From Marsupella aquatica (taxonomy: Eukaryota; Marchantiophyta): a stretch of 64,000 bases of DNA. Location of the stretch: positions 930,001-994,000 of the forward strand of contig OZ316895.1 in assembly GCA_973895155.1 (NCBI GenBank), given 5' to 3'. Both the position numbers and the translations under genes were made by a program. Of the stretch, positions 24,162 through 36,287 are shown one piece after another (within the stretch, counting starts at the first letter, position 1; every line of letters starts with the position of its first letter). Below the pieces are notes generated by a model that was not told the DNA's origin, made no database searches, and saw only the letters and a program-made list of their open reading frames with translations.

Positions 24162-24380
24162 TGTATCCCCTCCGAAGTTCTCGTTATTGGTTTGGGGGAT
24201 TTGTGGTTTACACGGCAGAAAGAGCATCATTCTCTGCCCCTGAGGAAAATTTGTTGTATGAACAAGAACATGTATCCCCTCCGAAGTTTTCGTTGTTGGT
24301 TTGGGAGTTTGTGTTTTACAAGGCAAAAAGATTATCATTCTCTCCCTCTCCGACGTTTTCGTTCTTGGTTGGGGGATTTT
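24162..24380. repeat. 109-bp tandem repeat, two copies plus a partial third
   Basis: Units start at 24162 and 24271 (TGTATCCCCTCCGAAGTT...), with a shortened third beginning near 24346 (CTCCGACGTTTTCGTTCTTGG). Copies differ by scattered substitutions, so the duplication is not recent. Confidence 0.75.
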
Positions 24381-27300
24381 CATGCCAAAAAAAAACACAA
24401 TGGGTTCAATAGTTTTGTAGGAGATGCCTGTCCAGCTGGATGTTATTCATCTTAAAAAGCTCGTTGAGTGCTAATAAAAACACATGTCACATGTCTGGAT
24501 CCAAAAAGGTGGAGGGGAATCGACTTTTTGCTAGTCATTCAACTCAGTGGCAGACACATGGATTTCACAATATCCAAAATGAAAAGACAATGAGTCCTAG
24601 ATTTGCGCTGTTGTTGATAGAGATGCCTGGCCGGATTGATTGGGAGTGACAAACCCTGCCTCGGGAGAGGTACTTTGTACGTGTTATCCAGACCACCACA
24701 AAATAAGGGCCAACAGTGGACGACGGTTTCCCCTTTTCATACAATTTATAAAGGACTAACTATGGCCCCCTACCAGCTGTGGCAGCTACGGCCCTCGTTG
24801 GGCCCATCTTTGATGATGATGGTGCTAGGGACAAATTTTCTCCTAACAAATAGCCAGTTTTTATGATTAAAAACGTAACCCAATCTCAATGTTAATTAAA
24901 CCACCCGTCCCATATAAATTCCCCTCTTCTGGGCCCAGCCAGTAGATCACCTTAAAAGGTGAGCACCTCACCCCAATACTGGTCTTGAAAGGTGAACCTC
25001 ACCCCAACCCATCCTTCCATTCATAGTGGCAAATGAGAGGTATACCCATAATTCTTATATGTGCAGCTATGGTTTAAGGTATTTTAAATGTATAAGCAGT
25101 GGAAAGTGTTGCCCGCTGCCCAGGCTTAATAGAACTGGGCATCACAGTCATGACCCAGGATGAGTTGTAACCCCATGCAAATTGCGGACTGGGTAGTGAC
25201 CGAACTGAGAACCGGCTGGGTCATGAACCATGTAATTATCCATGGTGATGGTGGTGATTGGAGTGGAAACTGGACTATATACAACGCGGGTCGATGGTTG
25301 GCAGTGATGACATGGGGTTCGCTGGCAGTGCGTATGAGTAGACTGCACTAACCTCTTTTTGCACTTACAAAGTGTTAATGGGCATCTGGTTTACACGCAG
25401 AAATGCTCTTTGACATACATCTGGGGAGGGCACCTGCAGGCAGCCATGGGAAGGAGGGGCAAGGAGCCCTTCAGGCTCAATAATGAGCCTCAAGATCATT
25501 GTCTTTGAGAATGCCTCAAGATCATTGTCTTATATAATAGCTTATATGGAGGTCGACTCCAAGTCCCATCCAAGTCCCACCTGTTCCCCCTAGGCCTCCG
25601 TAGAGTAGATATGTTTTGCAAAGTAGCAATGTTGTACTGAGGAGATAGCATGGTGATGGGTTTGCCATGCAAGCCTGCCTTCAGGATTCTCTGGAAGGTG
25701 CTTCGTGGGTTTCTTTACATTGCCCAAAGCTATGGAGTCTGCTACTCACCCTCCTCCATTGTTGAGTTTCTTATTGCACTACCCACCTGGCTTTGCTATT
25801 CTGGCACCAGATTGTGCGGAAGGTGATTTTTGAGGGCTACTCAATTTTTCACAGTAAAGCTAATTGGTATAAAACACATCATTAATGAAAATGGGAGGGT
25901 TTTTGCCTGCTCAAATATTTTAGGCCAGTGCATGGGTTGAGTCTTGGGGCAGTGTTTCCTTCCACACTTTTTACACATGGAATTAAGAATAGAAAGCCTC
26001 AAATAAGACTGGAAGTAAAGTCTGGAGGGAACTGGCAGGCTGGTTGTGAATTCAGGTACAGAATGTCTAAAAGGACTTGGGTAGCACCTTTATAATTTGA
26101 CTAAAATGTGACCTGTAACCATCTCCTGACCATTTGTTGTCAATTTTGGTTAATTTACTTGGTGGTAAATAGCCGGTCATGCCCAGATTACTCAGGTTGT
26201 CCTTCACCAAAGCAAAATGTCCGCTGACAGTTGATATTCCGCCCTTTTTGTGCTCATCTCAAATGGAGCAAATTGATCTCAAATAGTTCTTAGCCAGATA
26301 ATAGACAGGACATGAGAGAGCATGTTGGAAAATTTTGAGATGAAACAGAGATCCAAAAGCTGTCCAGATACATGCTTAAGTTTGTTTAAAAAACCAACAG
26401 AACCATGGTAGTCAAGGTGCCTGGAAAACATTACTCGGAATTCCTTCATAAAAATGAAATGTCCTTCCAAAAGCAGTCTGTCATATTTTTCTGGTGTATT
26501 TTTATAATGAGCTTATGCAGTCCTTGGGGGTGGGTCAAGGACTACATGTTGGTCCATCTGGTTACCACTTTTAATAAGATAAAATACACAATAAAACTGG
26601 CTAGGAACTTCGGAAAGCAAATCCAGAATTTCATTCAGGATACTTCAATGGTTCATAGTGAGGCTCTTTTGTCGTGTTGAGCCAACAGTGAAACTCTCAG
26701 TATGTAAGCTGCACGAGAATTTATGGCTTGCGAGAAAGAGGAGGGTTAACAACTCATACTAGTCCAGGCTCATAACGCAAGATATTTTGTGGGATCCAAG
26801 TCAACTTTCTACTCGAAGGAGGTCAAGGCCACTGAAATCTTACCCTTGAACTGTTTGCCTCAACAAACATGTTCGTTGTGAAAGAACAGGATTCAAGCCA
26901 CGACGTAATCTATAGTGTATTCGTAGATTGGTGCCACCAGTGGAATCCAGATTTGCATAATTGCATGTGCATGGTGTATACAGGTGTTGTCCAGTATTAG
27001 TTTTTTTGGGCTCCTGACACCAACAAACTTTTTTAAGTGGGGGTTTTTAATTGGAAATCGGTAGCCTTTATTATTTGACAAAGAAGTGAAGCACAAGAGC
27101 AGGTGAGGGAGGATTGTCAGCAGGGAAGTTGTTCCAGGCGAGAATTTTCACCAAAATCTTACTTCCTCGAGGTACTGACGAAAGATGCAAAGAATTTAGG
27201 GGGATTACCTCTCAGCACGTCGACCTCTGGTCCCCTGGTTTGGTGCCTTTTTGGGCCCTCCTTTCTGTATGTGGTTATTTGAATGTAATCATTCTTTAGG

Positions 27301-30300
27301 GGCAAAAAAAGAATTTAGGGGAACTGATAAAGGAAATTGGCCAAAATCTGTCTTTACCTGCAGTTTGCTTTGTCAGATTGTAACATCTGACTCCCTCACA
27401 AGATACAGAAAAGGAACCACTGCCAGTGGTCACGCCCCAGCTCCTGTCTCAAACAGAGTTTCTAATTATGACCCGTAGATATCACGAGATTTTACGGGCA
27501 TCTTCAATCGCTTTTCAAACTATCAGAAATGCATGATATTACGTGGAATCTACTGGAGATGAACACCTCAGGTTCTTGCCTCATAAGTTTGCGCCCCTTC
27601 TGATTGTGGATATTGAGGTAGAATGCAAAGAGATTGAATGGTGCAATGATTGAAAACTGGTGGTTGAGGCTCATCATTCTTCGCTTAAAGCCTGACTTGT
27701 TTGCACTGCGGGTTCCAACTGGACGAGTAAAGTTAGGGGGTATGGTGTGGTACCCTTTTTTGTTTGTGTTTTGGGTTTGTACCTTGGTTCTAAGCTGCAC
27801 GCTGAGTAAAACGACTGCTGGAGAGGGTTTAAAACCCATCGAGAATGAACAGTTATTGGCACTGGATCAAAGTTTATCACGGGCTATTCAAATGTTCAAT
27901 ACTACAGGAGTAGATTTAATGTGGCAGATCGATAGCCCCTGCCAGTCTGTCTGCTGTTCTCTGTCTCTTCTCCGTTCTGAACATTGCCCGGGCTGACTTC
28001 TGATCAGACTTTACATACCTCGAAAGGCCCGCCAAGGGGACGAATGCCATGAAATTGTAGACAAAACTCACTGAGACACAAGTAGATCACTACTCAATCT
28101 TGAGTTTTAAACGTCTTCCCTGTAAGACAGATTTTGTTTGTAAAAGATTTGTAATTCAATTCAACTTTTGCAGGCAGCGGACAACATAAATTGAATTTCT
28201 GGGAACAGTCTAGTAATTGCCGGGTGACCTCCCAAGGTCACTAACGGTACCAAGGCAGCAAAGACAGCCAAGAACTGGGCTGCATGTGTAACAAATTTCT
28301 TAGAGTGGCCAAATTCTCCAGGATGTTTGGGGAGAATCGGGCACCCCAAATCGCAACTTACTTCGCAGTATCTTGACTACCGGTTGAAGGTCTTTCTTGG
28401 GAAAGTCTCTTGATCGACTAGGGAAAAATTTGGAATCATGCGGACACATCTCCTGACATGGAGAGTAAGTTTGTGGCCACGAATTCGGTAATGAACAGGA
28501 CGCTCCAATCTCGACTTTCAGACACTGGTTACCAATTGAAGAACAACTGTATTCAGTGCTGAGGGGAAATTTGCACCAAACTGCGTCTCATCTGGGAGTT
28601 GAGTACGGTAGGGGTTTTGAAGGCAAATAAACTTGCACCACACGGACAAATATAGCGCAGAGTAGAGGCAAGTCATTGGCCACAACTTTCCCTGAGCTGC
28701 ATGCATAGTTGATAGGATCCTCAAATCACAAGTTCAGTCCCTGATTACCTGTCGCAGATCATTCTTGGACAACTTGTTGAAAAGGCGGGTACGGGGAAAT
28801 CTTCCAGAGCTACAGCTATTACTGAGACTAAAGGTTTCGGATCTCACATTGTTCTACATGTTCCTACTTTTCTTTTTGGCTTTACCCCGATAGGAAAGCA
28901 AAGACAATCAAGTACAGGTTGCAAATCTTCTTCTCAATGGCGAATTGTGGCCAGTATGAGCATGTGAGCAGGGGTGACGTAGCATCCGTTCTTGGGACGC
29001 GAGAATTTGACATTCAGCACTCAGCAACCCGATGAGAGTTCTAGATGCGGTGGTGGTTCCACCCTCTGGGTATCAGGAGGCCAGAATGCGGAACGACCCC
29101 TTAGCCCAAGCGTGCCCAACGAGAAAGCACTCCCGTTTGATATGGCATCTAGAGGAAATAATTATTAGGGTCCAGACTTCAGACGGATCATGGCTAGACA
29201 ACCACAGTCCACAGAGTACTACGTACTGGGGCCCGGGCAATCTTTGAAAACAAGAACTTCAATTACTTCCATTACCAGCCGCGTTACAGAACTGGGAACT
29301 TGGGAAGTCTTCGGTCCACCCCGCACGAGCTTCGAGATTTATGCAGATCCGCTCGGCCAGTCGCCCAGTCGGCTCGTTACTGCTCCTGGACCTGGGAACC
29401 TGCGTCAAGTACTCAAGTTGGTGGGCCAACCCCAAACTGCCATTGCAAACGACTAAAAAAAGGTCCACTGGGTGACTGGGTGTCTGGGTGTCTGGGTTGG
29501 AGTAAGCTTTCGTGAAACAGTCCCAACCTGGCATGTAGCGTAGACTACTATTTTGGATCCAGCGTCAAAACAGCCATTACAGGTACGCCTTTCATCTATG
29601 TTTGGGTTCATTATTGATTAGGGCCTCTCAACTCTCAAAGCACTGTCTTAACGAGTATGAGTTGGCCATAAGGAGAGTGTGTTATGGGAACGACCATAAA
29701 AGTTAAACGATGCCTAACTTGGCTTCCATAAAAAAATGTTGCGGTCCACCCAAACCTGAAACTTCATTTTTGAGACTTTGAATTTGCGTCATCATAGAGT
29801 TATCACAAGATTGCGTTATCCAGGGACTGAAATGACATGCCAGTCAATTTGTATTATTAGAAAGCTATTCATTTGTGACCGCTTGTTGAGGTAACAGGTT
29901 TGGGCTTGTTCGACAGGGGCGGGCCAAAAACACTTACTCTGAGCAGGAGTATTCATAACTCATTCCTTAGCACAAGTCAATGCATATCCTCCCTGCACCC
30001 AATGGCCCGTAAAGTCTGGTCATAAGGTGTTTTATGGACACAACTGGTGTCCCATAACTTTTCCTTACGACCCTGCCTTGAGACGCCCTATTAAAAGCAC
30101 AAGCCGAGTGCCAATTCTTTGAACCTAGAGAAGGTCAATGTGAGCACATTCAAGCCCTTTGCCAATTTGACTCCTACCCCAACTTTGGTTACACCCCAGT
30201 TAGGGTTCACAGGTTTCAGTCTGGACCCCAGGCCCTGAAGAGTAGCTTTAATTAAATTCAGGGGACATAGATTCATAGGCAAACTGAAGACTCAACATAG

Positions 30301-30409
30301 AATTCATGAGTGGAAGTGCAGCTTGGCTTGAATTGCAGTTTGTCTCCAAAGCTCACCACAAACAATTTGTATGGAAAACTACCCTTTCAGTAGCCACCTA
30401 GTTAGTGTA

Positions 30410-30413
30410 TGGG
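30410..30413. repeat. Target-site duplication, left copy (tggg)
   Basis: TGGG immediately precedes the first LTR and is repeated exactly after the end of the second LTR at 45414-45417. Together they bracket 15.0 kb as one insertion history. Confidence 0.75.
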
Positions 30414-30949
30414 TGTCGTGACATATAGTATCGTAGCCATAGTGTATCGAAAACATACAAGTCACCGGCAAGGCATTTGTTCAAGCTGCTAGCAACCAAC
30501 ATGCATAGAAAAAGTCCAATCACATTCACAAGTGCCAAGAAAAAGCAAATGAAGTGGTATGTACGTAGTGGAGGTGTAAACCTCTGTATAATAAAAGGCG
30601 TAAGAGAAACAATTGTACTGAAATCGAATCGAAAACCGGCAGGATGCCAAGATCGGTCGGGAGCATCTAACGAATCACTGTGTGAATCCCGTGTACGGAA
30701 CCGACGAGCATTGTCTGAGCTCTATCAACAGCGATTCAAGAAAAACTGAAAAACCCACAAACAAAGACATGCCCTAAGTAAACAAAGTCCTGGCGTCACA
30801 CTAACAAGCGCGTTTGCTTCAAGAACGCCTAGCATTTGCTATAAGAACATGTCGCTAACTCAAGTATTACACTAGCCCTAACTACATACCTAGCGGACAT
30901 GTGAGGGACATGCCGATGTGCATAAGAGGCACTGTCCCTCGGCATGACA
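30414..30949 (+). repeat. LTR copy A (536 bp)
   Basis: Begins TGTCGTGACATA and ends CGGCATGACA, giving TG...CA ends with a short inverted repeat. It contains a TATA-like TATAATAAAAGG at 30586-30597, which sets the plus orientation. It is closely similar along its whole length to copies B (30952-31129 plus 45054-45413) and C (61483-62017). No coding capacity. The internal region belonging to this LTR family is not identified in the window. Confidence 0.85.
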
Positions 30950-30951
30950 GT

Positions 30952-31129
30952 TGTCGTGACATATAGTATCGTAGCCATAGTGTATCAAAAACATACAAGT
31001 CACCGGCAAGGCATTTGTTCAAGCTGCTAGCAACCAACATGCATTAGAAAAAGTCCAATCACATTCACAAGTGCCAAGAAAAAGCAAATGAAGTGGTATG
31101 TAAGTAGTGGAGGTGTAAACCTCTGTATC
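30952..31129 (+). repeat. LTR copy B, left part
   Basis: Starts TGTCGTGACATA only 2 bases (gt, 30950-30951) after the end of copy A, and matches the first ~176 bases of copy A. It stops at ...CCTCTGTAT, exactly at the TATA region, where unrelated sequence (a run of seven C) begins. The remainder of the same LTR is found at 45054-45413. Confidence 0.85.
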
Positions 31130-31167
31130 CCCCCCAGACCACAGCCAAAAGGAGGGCTGAAGAAAAT

Positions 31168-32530
31168 TCAGGTAGCACATGGAGCACAGGAAGGGTGAAA
31201 CCATAACCCTTGTGCCACCTGGGTAAGTTCAGGCCGAAGGCAGAAAAGATGGTACCCTCCATTGCAATTGTCACACAGCAGCATCTGGTCAGCATCATCA
31301 ATTCGCAAACACACTTTGCAAGGGTAGTCCACAGGTGGAATCCAAGTAGAAGTCACAATGGTGGGATCCAGGTTAGGCAGATGACAAGGGGCGCAATTCT
31401 TGGCATTGTCAGCAATTGTGCGCCCATCTGCCCCTTGTAACTCTAGCACTCCAGACGGCCGAATAACTTTAACCCTGAGAATAGTATGACTGGTAGAGGT
31501 GTCCAGGGTGTCGTTAGCTTGCCGCTGCAAGTACACAAAATCTCCCACTTCAAACTTCCTGACCTTGGGCTGAAAAGTGCCCCCTCGTGTGTGTGCATAA
31601 CGCAGTGTGTCTCTGTGCTGTGCGATGGCCAAATTCTCCATGGCCATGGGCATAACCCTCCTGAATAGGGCAGCCCTCTCAGAGATCACATCAGACCAAG
31701 TTACAGCTGAATCCAAGTCTACCACCTGAAGCATGTGAGCAGCAATAGCAGAAGGTGGAACTGGGTGACGACCAAACAACAAGAAGTAGGGAGAAAAGTT
31801 AGACAGTGATGCATGTCTGGACATCCTATACCCCATGGCAATGTAGGGTAAGGCCAGGTCCCAATCCTCCTTGTTTTTGGTGAGGCAAATCTTCCGGAGA
31901 CCCTTCTTGCATGTCTGAACCATGCGCTCTGCCAAGCCATCTGCCTGTGGGTGATCTCATGATGTCCGGCGATGATCAATGAGAGCCTGATCAAGCAGCT
32001 CCTGGAACTCTCCTCTAAACTCTGAGCCCTGGTCAGCGAGACATTCTGCACAAGCTCCAAAGCGGCTGAGAACTTATTGCAGGAATGCCTGGCTGGTGCT
32101 ACGGGAGGTCTTATCCGACAATGCCACAAGTTCTATCCACTTGGAGAAATGCTCTATCATGATCATGATGTAGAGATTACCCCGAGACGTGAGGGGTAAT
32201 TCTCCAGCCAAATCACATGACCAGCGATAAAACATGCCCTAAATAGGGAGTGGATGAAGTGGGTTGCCGAGATGTGAAAGAAGTCCTCACCCTATCACAC
32301 TGGGCAATAACATCTCGAACCTGGCCATGCATGCCTCTCCAATGATAATGAGGGACCAAAAGGCTGTAAGTCCTCTTAATGCCAAAATGACCAAGCTCAG
32401 AATGTACCTTACGGATAAGGCCAACCCTCTCATGAATGGGTGGAACCACCACTTCCCTGTCTGGCAAGCAACGCACAAGATGATTTCCTTTCCACAAGTA
32501 ACGCTTGGACCTTTGCTGAATTCGGTCTCT
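31168..32530 (-). pseudogene. pol: Integrase (DDE) with C-terminal PHD finger, Ty3/gypsy Pol
   Basis: Inserts element cDNA into the genome. It opens with YLWKGNHLVRCLPDREVVVPP and the HHCC zinc domain (VHSELGHFGIKRTY, then CDRV for the usual CxxC). The catalytic core follows: WSCDLAGELPLTSRG (first D), CLADQGSEFRGEF (second D), HPQADGLAERMVQ (E), all present. The C-terminal domain has VGDFVYLQ and VIRPSGVLELQG. The last ~55 residues form a C4HC3-type PHD finger: CKVC, CDNCNGGYHLFC, then WFHPSCAPC, with His at a usual Cys position. In-frame stops: TAG 32239-32241, TAA 32074-32076, TGA 31957-31959. A frameshift lies near 32250-32290. PHD fingers commonly read histone tails, so a role in target choice, like chromodomains in other gypsy integrases, is inferred. 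Confidence 0.85.
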
Positions 32531-34480
32531 CTACATGTATGGGGTACCCCCATGCTGCAAAAATCTCAGAGTGTCGTTGTCCTCCCATATGTCCACCACA
32601 GGTTGGTCAACAACATAGCATGGCAGCAAAGCAAGATAGGTAGATGCATGAAATGTAGGCAGGATGGAAACCTGGTCAAAATCTTGTCGTGCATCTGAGG
32701 AATCATCAAAGGCAATCAAAGGGCTGCGGGACATAGTGTCAGCATTTTGATGTGTCACACCAGGCCTATGAATTACCTCAAAATCATACTCCTGGAGTAT
32801 GAGTGCCCAACGAGCAAGCTTGCCAGTAAGCTTGTCGTTGGTCATCAACCACTTCAAGGGTTGGTGGTCGGTGTAGAGAACAAACCTGGTCCCATAGAGG
32901 TAGGGCCTATAATGTATGACAGCCCACACAACAGCAAGGCATTCACCCTCATAAGAAGAATAATGACTCTCTGCCTGATTGTTGCTCCTGGATGCATAGG
33001 CAATGACGTACTCTTTACCTTCCTCATCATGCTGGCCCAGAATGGCACCAATCCCAAGGGCACTCCAATCTGTGTGTAGCACAAAGACCTTGCTGAAATC
33101 AGGTCTTCTTAGCACCGGGTATTCTGAGAGCTTCTCCTTCAAAGTGGCAAATGCTGCCTCAGCATCTGTACTCCATGTCCAAGTCACATTCTTTTTCAAC
33201 AAAGCATACAATGGGTGTGCAATGGTGCTGAAATCTTTGATGTAGATCCGGTAGTAATTGCACAACCCAATAAAACTCCTCAAAGTGTGAACATCGGTAG
33301 GAGTGGGCATTTCCAAGATGGATACCACCTTGGCCCAGTGAGCCATGGTTCCATTTGGAAGAATGCGGTGCCCAAGGTATACTACTGATCTGATAGCAAA
33401 TTCACACTTCTTGGGGTGTATCTATAGGTTCACCTTCTTAAGCCTCATGAATAGCTCCTCGAGGTCAAGTAGATGCTGGTCAAATCCTTTGCTGTGGACC
33501 AACACATCATCAATGTAGCATTTGAGAAACTCAGCACCTTGAAGAACCTGGTCCATGACTCTTTGAAAGAATATGGGCACATTCTTCAAGCCAAATGGCA
33601 TCACCAACCACTCCCATAGTTGGTTACTACCATGGAAAGTTGTTTTCTTGCGGTCCTTTGCAAGCAGCAAAATCTGGTTAAAGCCTTGCCTTAGATCCAC
33701 AAGAGTAAAGATGTCTGAGTCTCCAATGCTGTCAAATAGCTCCTCTGGCCGTGGCATGGGGTACCTGTCTTGGGGTGTGACCAGGTTCAGTGGCCTGTAG
33801 TCCCCACACATGCGCTTCTCTGTCCACAATCCATTGGAATCCTTCTTTGCTGGCATCACTGTAGCTGCTGCAAAATCTGATGTAAATGGCTGAATAAGAC
33901 CAGCTTCATATAACTCTTGGCACCTCTCATCCACCAGCTGCCACTCATGCTTACTCAAACGATGTCTCCGCCTAGGTGTTTCATCAGCCAACTCAATGGA
34001 GAACTGCATGGTCTTGCACTTACCCAAGTCCTTCATAGAGAAAGCAAACACGTTCTCATGCTTGAGGAGCAAATTCAGCAGCTGGTCCTTCTGTCTTTTA
34101 CTCAGGTGGTTGCCCATGATGAATGTGTAGTTGGCAACACTAGGAATAGGACCTGATGTACTCGTGCTTGAAGAGCCAGAAGTGCTAGCCTCTCCACTGT
34201 CCAAGCTGCTAGCATGCTGCTGATAAGGTGATGAGGCCTCTCCAAGGCCTGTTGTATCTGTTGCTCTGGTCTGATCCACACCATGAAACTCAGAAATAAT
34301 ATCAGCCACGTTACAAGGGACCTCCTCCCCCCCAACACTTGGACTGAAGCGGTGAGTGTTGAATAGAGGTAAGTGCACTTGGTCTGGGTGCCATGTAGCA
34401 GCACCATGGAGTGGTAGGGCTGGAACTCCTGATGCTGGATGAATGTACATCTGAAAAAGGATGCAAGTGACCAGAAGCCA
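32531..34480 (-). pseudogene. pol: Reverse transcriptase and RNase H, Ty3/gypsy Pol
   Basis: Copies element RNA to DNA. RT shows TMQFSIELADETPRRRHR, YEAGLIQPFTSDFAAATV, KRMCGDYRPLNLVT, DIFTLVDLRQGFNQI, WLVMPFGLKNVP and the catalytic YIDDVLVHSKG (YIDD at 33506-33517). A TAG at 33422-33424 stands where NLQIHPKK is usual. RNase H then reads FVLHTDWSALGIGAILGQ, ASRSNNQAESHYSSYEGE, YTDHQPLKWL and VTHQNADTMSRSP, so the key acidic residues are present. A second TAG (32531-32533) follows TPYM, before RDRIQQRSKRYLWKGN of the integrase. Apart from these stops the domain looks complete. The linker upstream of RT (about 34100-34480) is Ser/Gly-rich and ends in LSKRQKDQLLNLLLKHENVF. Confidence 0.9.
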
Positions 34481-35415
34481 AGTGAGAGCATTAAGATCCA
34501 TTACCCTACCAAGTAAAGCATTCCTGGCCAGCTTGGTGATTTTGGTGTGGCATCTAGTACCGGGTTGGAAGCCCATAGCCCGTTCTCTCTCCTCAGGACT
34601 AGGTTCATCCCATGTACCGGTAGAATGTCGGTAAACCAAGCCAGGACCATCACCCTGAAAAGCATGTGCACCTGGAAAGGACACAAATGTAGGCCAAGCA
34701 GCACGGGGCTGTCCAATGGTATTGGCTGGATACCAAGGTGCTGGCTCTTGCTGTGTAACTGGTTGGCAAGAACTGTCAGGATCCAAAATCTGGTCCACTG
34801 TGAGGTTAGTGTCCCTGGATGTGTGGTGAAGAGCTAACTCCAACAAGAAAGGTTGTGCAAGGTTAGTCCAAAAGTTACGAAGACGATGTGCATAAGAACC
34901 ACAGTGCACTGCATCAATGAGAAGGGTGGTCCCAAGTAATGCTGGACCACACTGAAATCCTCTTTGACCTGTGGACGCTGGTCAAACTGAGATGGAATAT
35001 TCTCAATGATATAGCCAACAGCAGGATAAAGGGATTGAGCCCAGGTGAGAATCTGAACCAATGCTGTGAAAAGGCCAGAACGAGAATCATGCAGTCCAGC
35101 AGCTGAAAACCCTTGGCATTCCCAACCAGCTATGATCAAATCAAGGGAGCCAAGAAGGTTTAAGTGTCGGTGCTGGACAAGCTGGATATCTGGAGGGAAG
35201 AAAGAAAATGCAGACTTCCATGCACTGTGTGGAAACTATTGGGGAAATCGCTCTGAAAATTCCAGCAGACGGGATTCAGCCATTTGCCTTGCACCTGGAT
35301 CAATGTCCACGTAGATGTACTGCTTCACCACCATGCCAGACTGTAGGAGAGCTTCCAAGCCTGTAGAAATGCCACCAAAAAGCTCAAGCAATGTAAGGCC
35401 ATCCGGAGGAGGAGT
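34481..35415 (-). pseudogene. C5 DNA methyltransferase domain inside the gypsy polyprotein
   Basis: Family function: S-adenosylmethionine-dependent methylation of cytosine C5 in DNA. It lies between protease and RT in the Pol frame. Motif I is TLLELFGGISTGLEALL (near 35350-35410), II is YVDIDPGARQMAESRL, and IV is AGWECQGFSAAGL, with the catalytic Cys codon at 35116-35118 (Glu replaces the common Pro before it). VI is ENIPS (about 34990-35004), VIII is HRLRNFWTN, and a IX/X-like end is PSPEERERAMGF and NALLGRVMDLNALTWLL. One TAG (35236-35238, after RFPQ) and one frameshift near 34900 break it; the motifs read in order across both. An intact relative could methylate its own cDNA or host loci. 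DNMT-bearing retrotransposons are known from charophytes and dinoflagellates; which family this belongs to needs a search. Confidence 0.88.
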
Positions 35416-36270
35416 CCATGTAACTGGTGCGCTCAAGATTGGGGCTATTGGTTGTCCATTGTGCTGCCCAAGGTCCTCAAATTTGTGCAATGTAGCCACC
35501 AAAGGTCCATGGGCTGCTTGGAGCCGTTGTACCACCTCTGGTTGATGATCCACATTGATGGGAAGTGCTGCTATACGTGCAACAACATGTGCAGCAGCCA
35601 CCTCATCATCATCCTCCTCAATCCAATCCTGCAATGGGTGGTTGACATAGGTAGCTGTGTGCACTGCTTTCAAAACACAGTGGTGAGCCATAGGTGTATG
35701 AGCACCATGCAAATCAAGTGGAATGTAGCCCAAGTGTGAGCCATCCGTATGCCAATCAACTCTGTAGTATGCATGCTCATGCCAGTTGTCAATGGTAAAA
35801 CCTGGTGGGAACAAAGCCTCCTGGCCAATGAGCACATCATACGTAGTGGCATTGGTAACCAAACATCTGACTGGGAAATGCAGTTCCTGATCTGTACCTC
35901 CATTAAAAGTGAGAGTGAGTAAAGTAGAACTCTCACCCAGCACATCCTCCACAGTGCCACTAGTAGTCCAAATGTGCCACTTGGATTGCTGTAAATGATT
36001 AGTCAGCAGTCCCATCTTCTTGGCAAACTGAATGCCCAATATCATTGGTTGAGCACCTGTGTCTAGCATGACCACCTGAGGAGTGTGACCGTCCAACTTG
36101 ACCGCTGAATTCATGTTGGCAACAATGGCAATGGTGGTGGAAACTGAAGTCCTATCGCTAGGCACCACTTTTGGCAAATGATGAGGTACTTTGTGAAGGG
36201 AGTTAGTGTCCACGGTGTCCGGGTGACCATGTAATCTTGTAAGAGCATGTTGGCTCTTACAAAGTTAACT
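35416..36270 (-). pseudogene. pol: Aspartic protease region of the DNMT gypsy Pol
   Basis: The Pol frame is open from a TAA near 36270 on the minus strand. The protease active site is VVMLDTGAQPMILG (about 36044-36082), with LGIQFAKKMGLL after it and YDVLIGQEALFPPGF as the later ILG-type block. An acidic segment (WIEEDDDEV) and a helical linker then lead directly into methyltransferase motif I with no stop. No ATG begins the frame, so it was probably translated as part of Gag-Pol before the insertion at about 36270-37438 separated it from gag. Coding evidence is good; the product is not made from this copy. Confidence 0.85.
36237..36262. repeat. Short perfect inverted repeat at the edge of the gag-pol insertion
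   Basis: TTGTAAGAGC (36237-36246) is followed by a 6-base loop and GCTCTTACAA (36253-36262). It sits where Pol coding sequence gives way to AT-rich inserted DNA. It may be an insertion end or a chance hairpin. Confidence 0.6.
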
Positions 36271-36287
36271 TTGCATGCCCATAAGTT

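Larger units (their letters stand above)
22761..30409. other. No supported gene
   Basis: Unassigned intergenic sequence. Contains the SINE-like head at 23388-23460, a 12-base C run near 23789 and the tandem repeat at 24162-24380. Open frames such as 27634-27996 (one possible membrane segment) and 29190-29456 have no recognisable domain or neighbour support. Confidence 0.4.

Noticed and set aside
30414-31129. LTR A and B as the 3' LTR of the minus-strand DNMT gypsy element
   Set aside because: Their TATA box points the other way, and the gypsy G-run meets LTR B in the middle rather than at a TG end.
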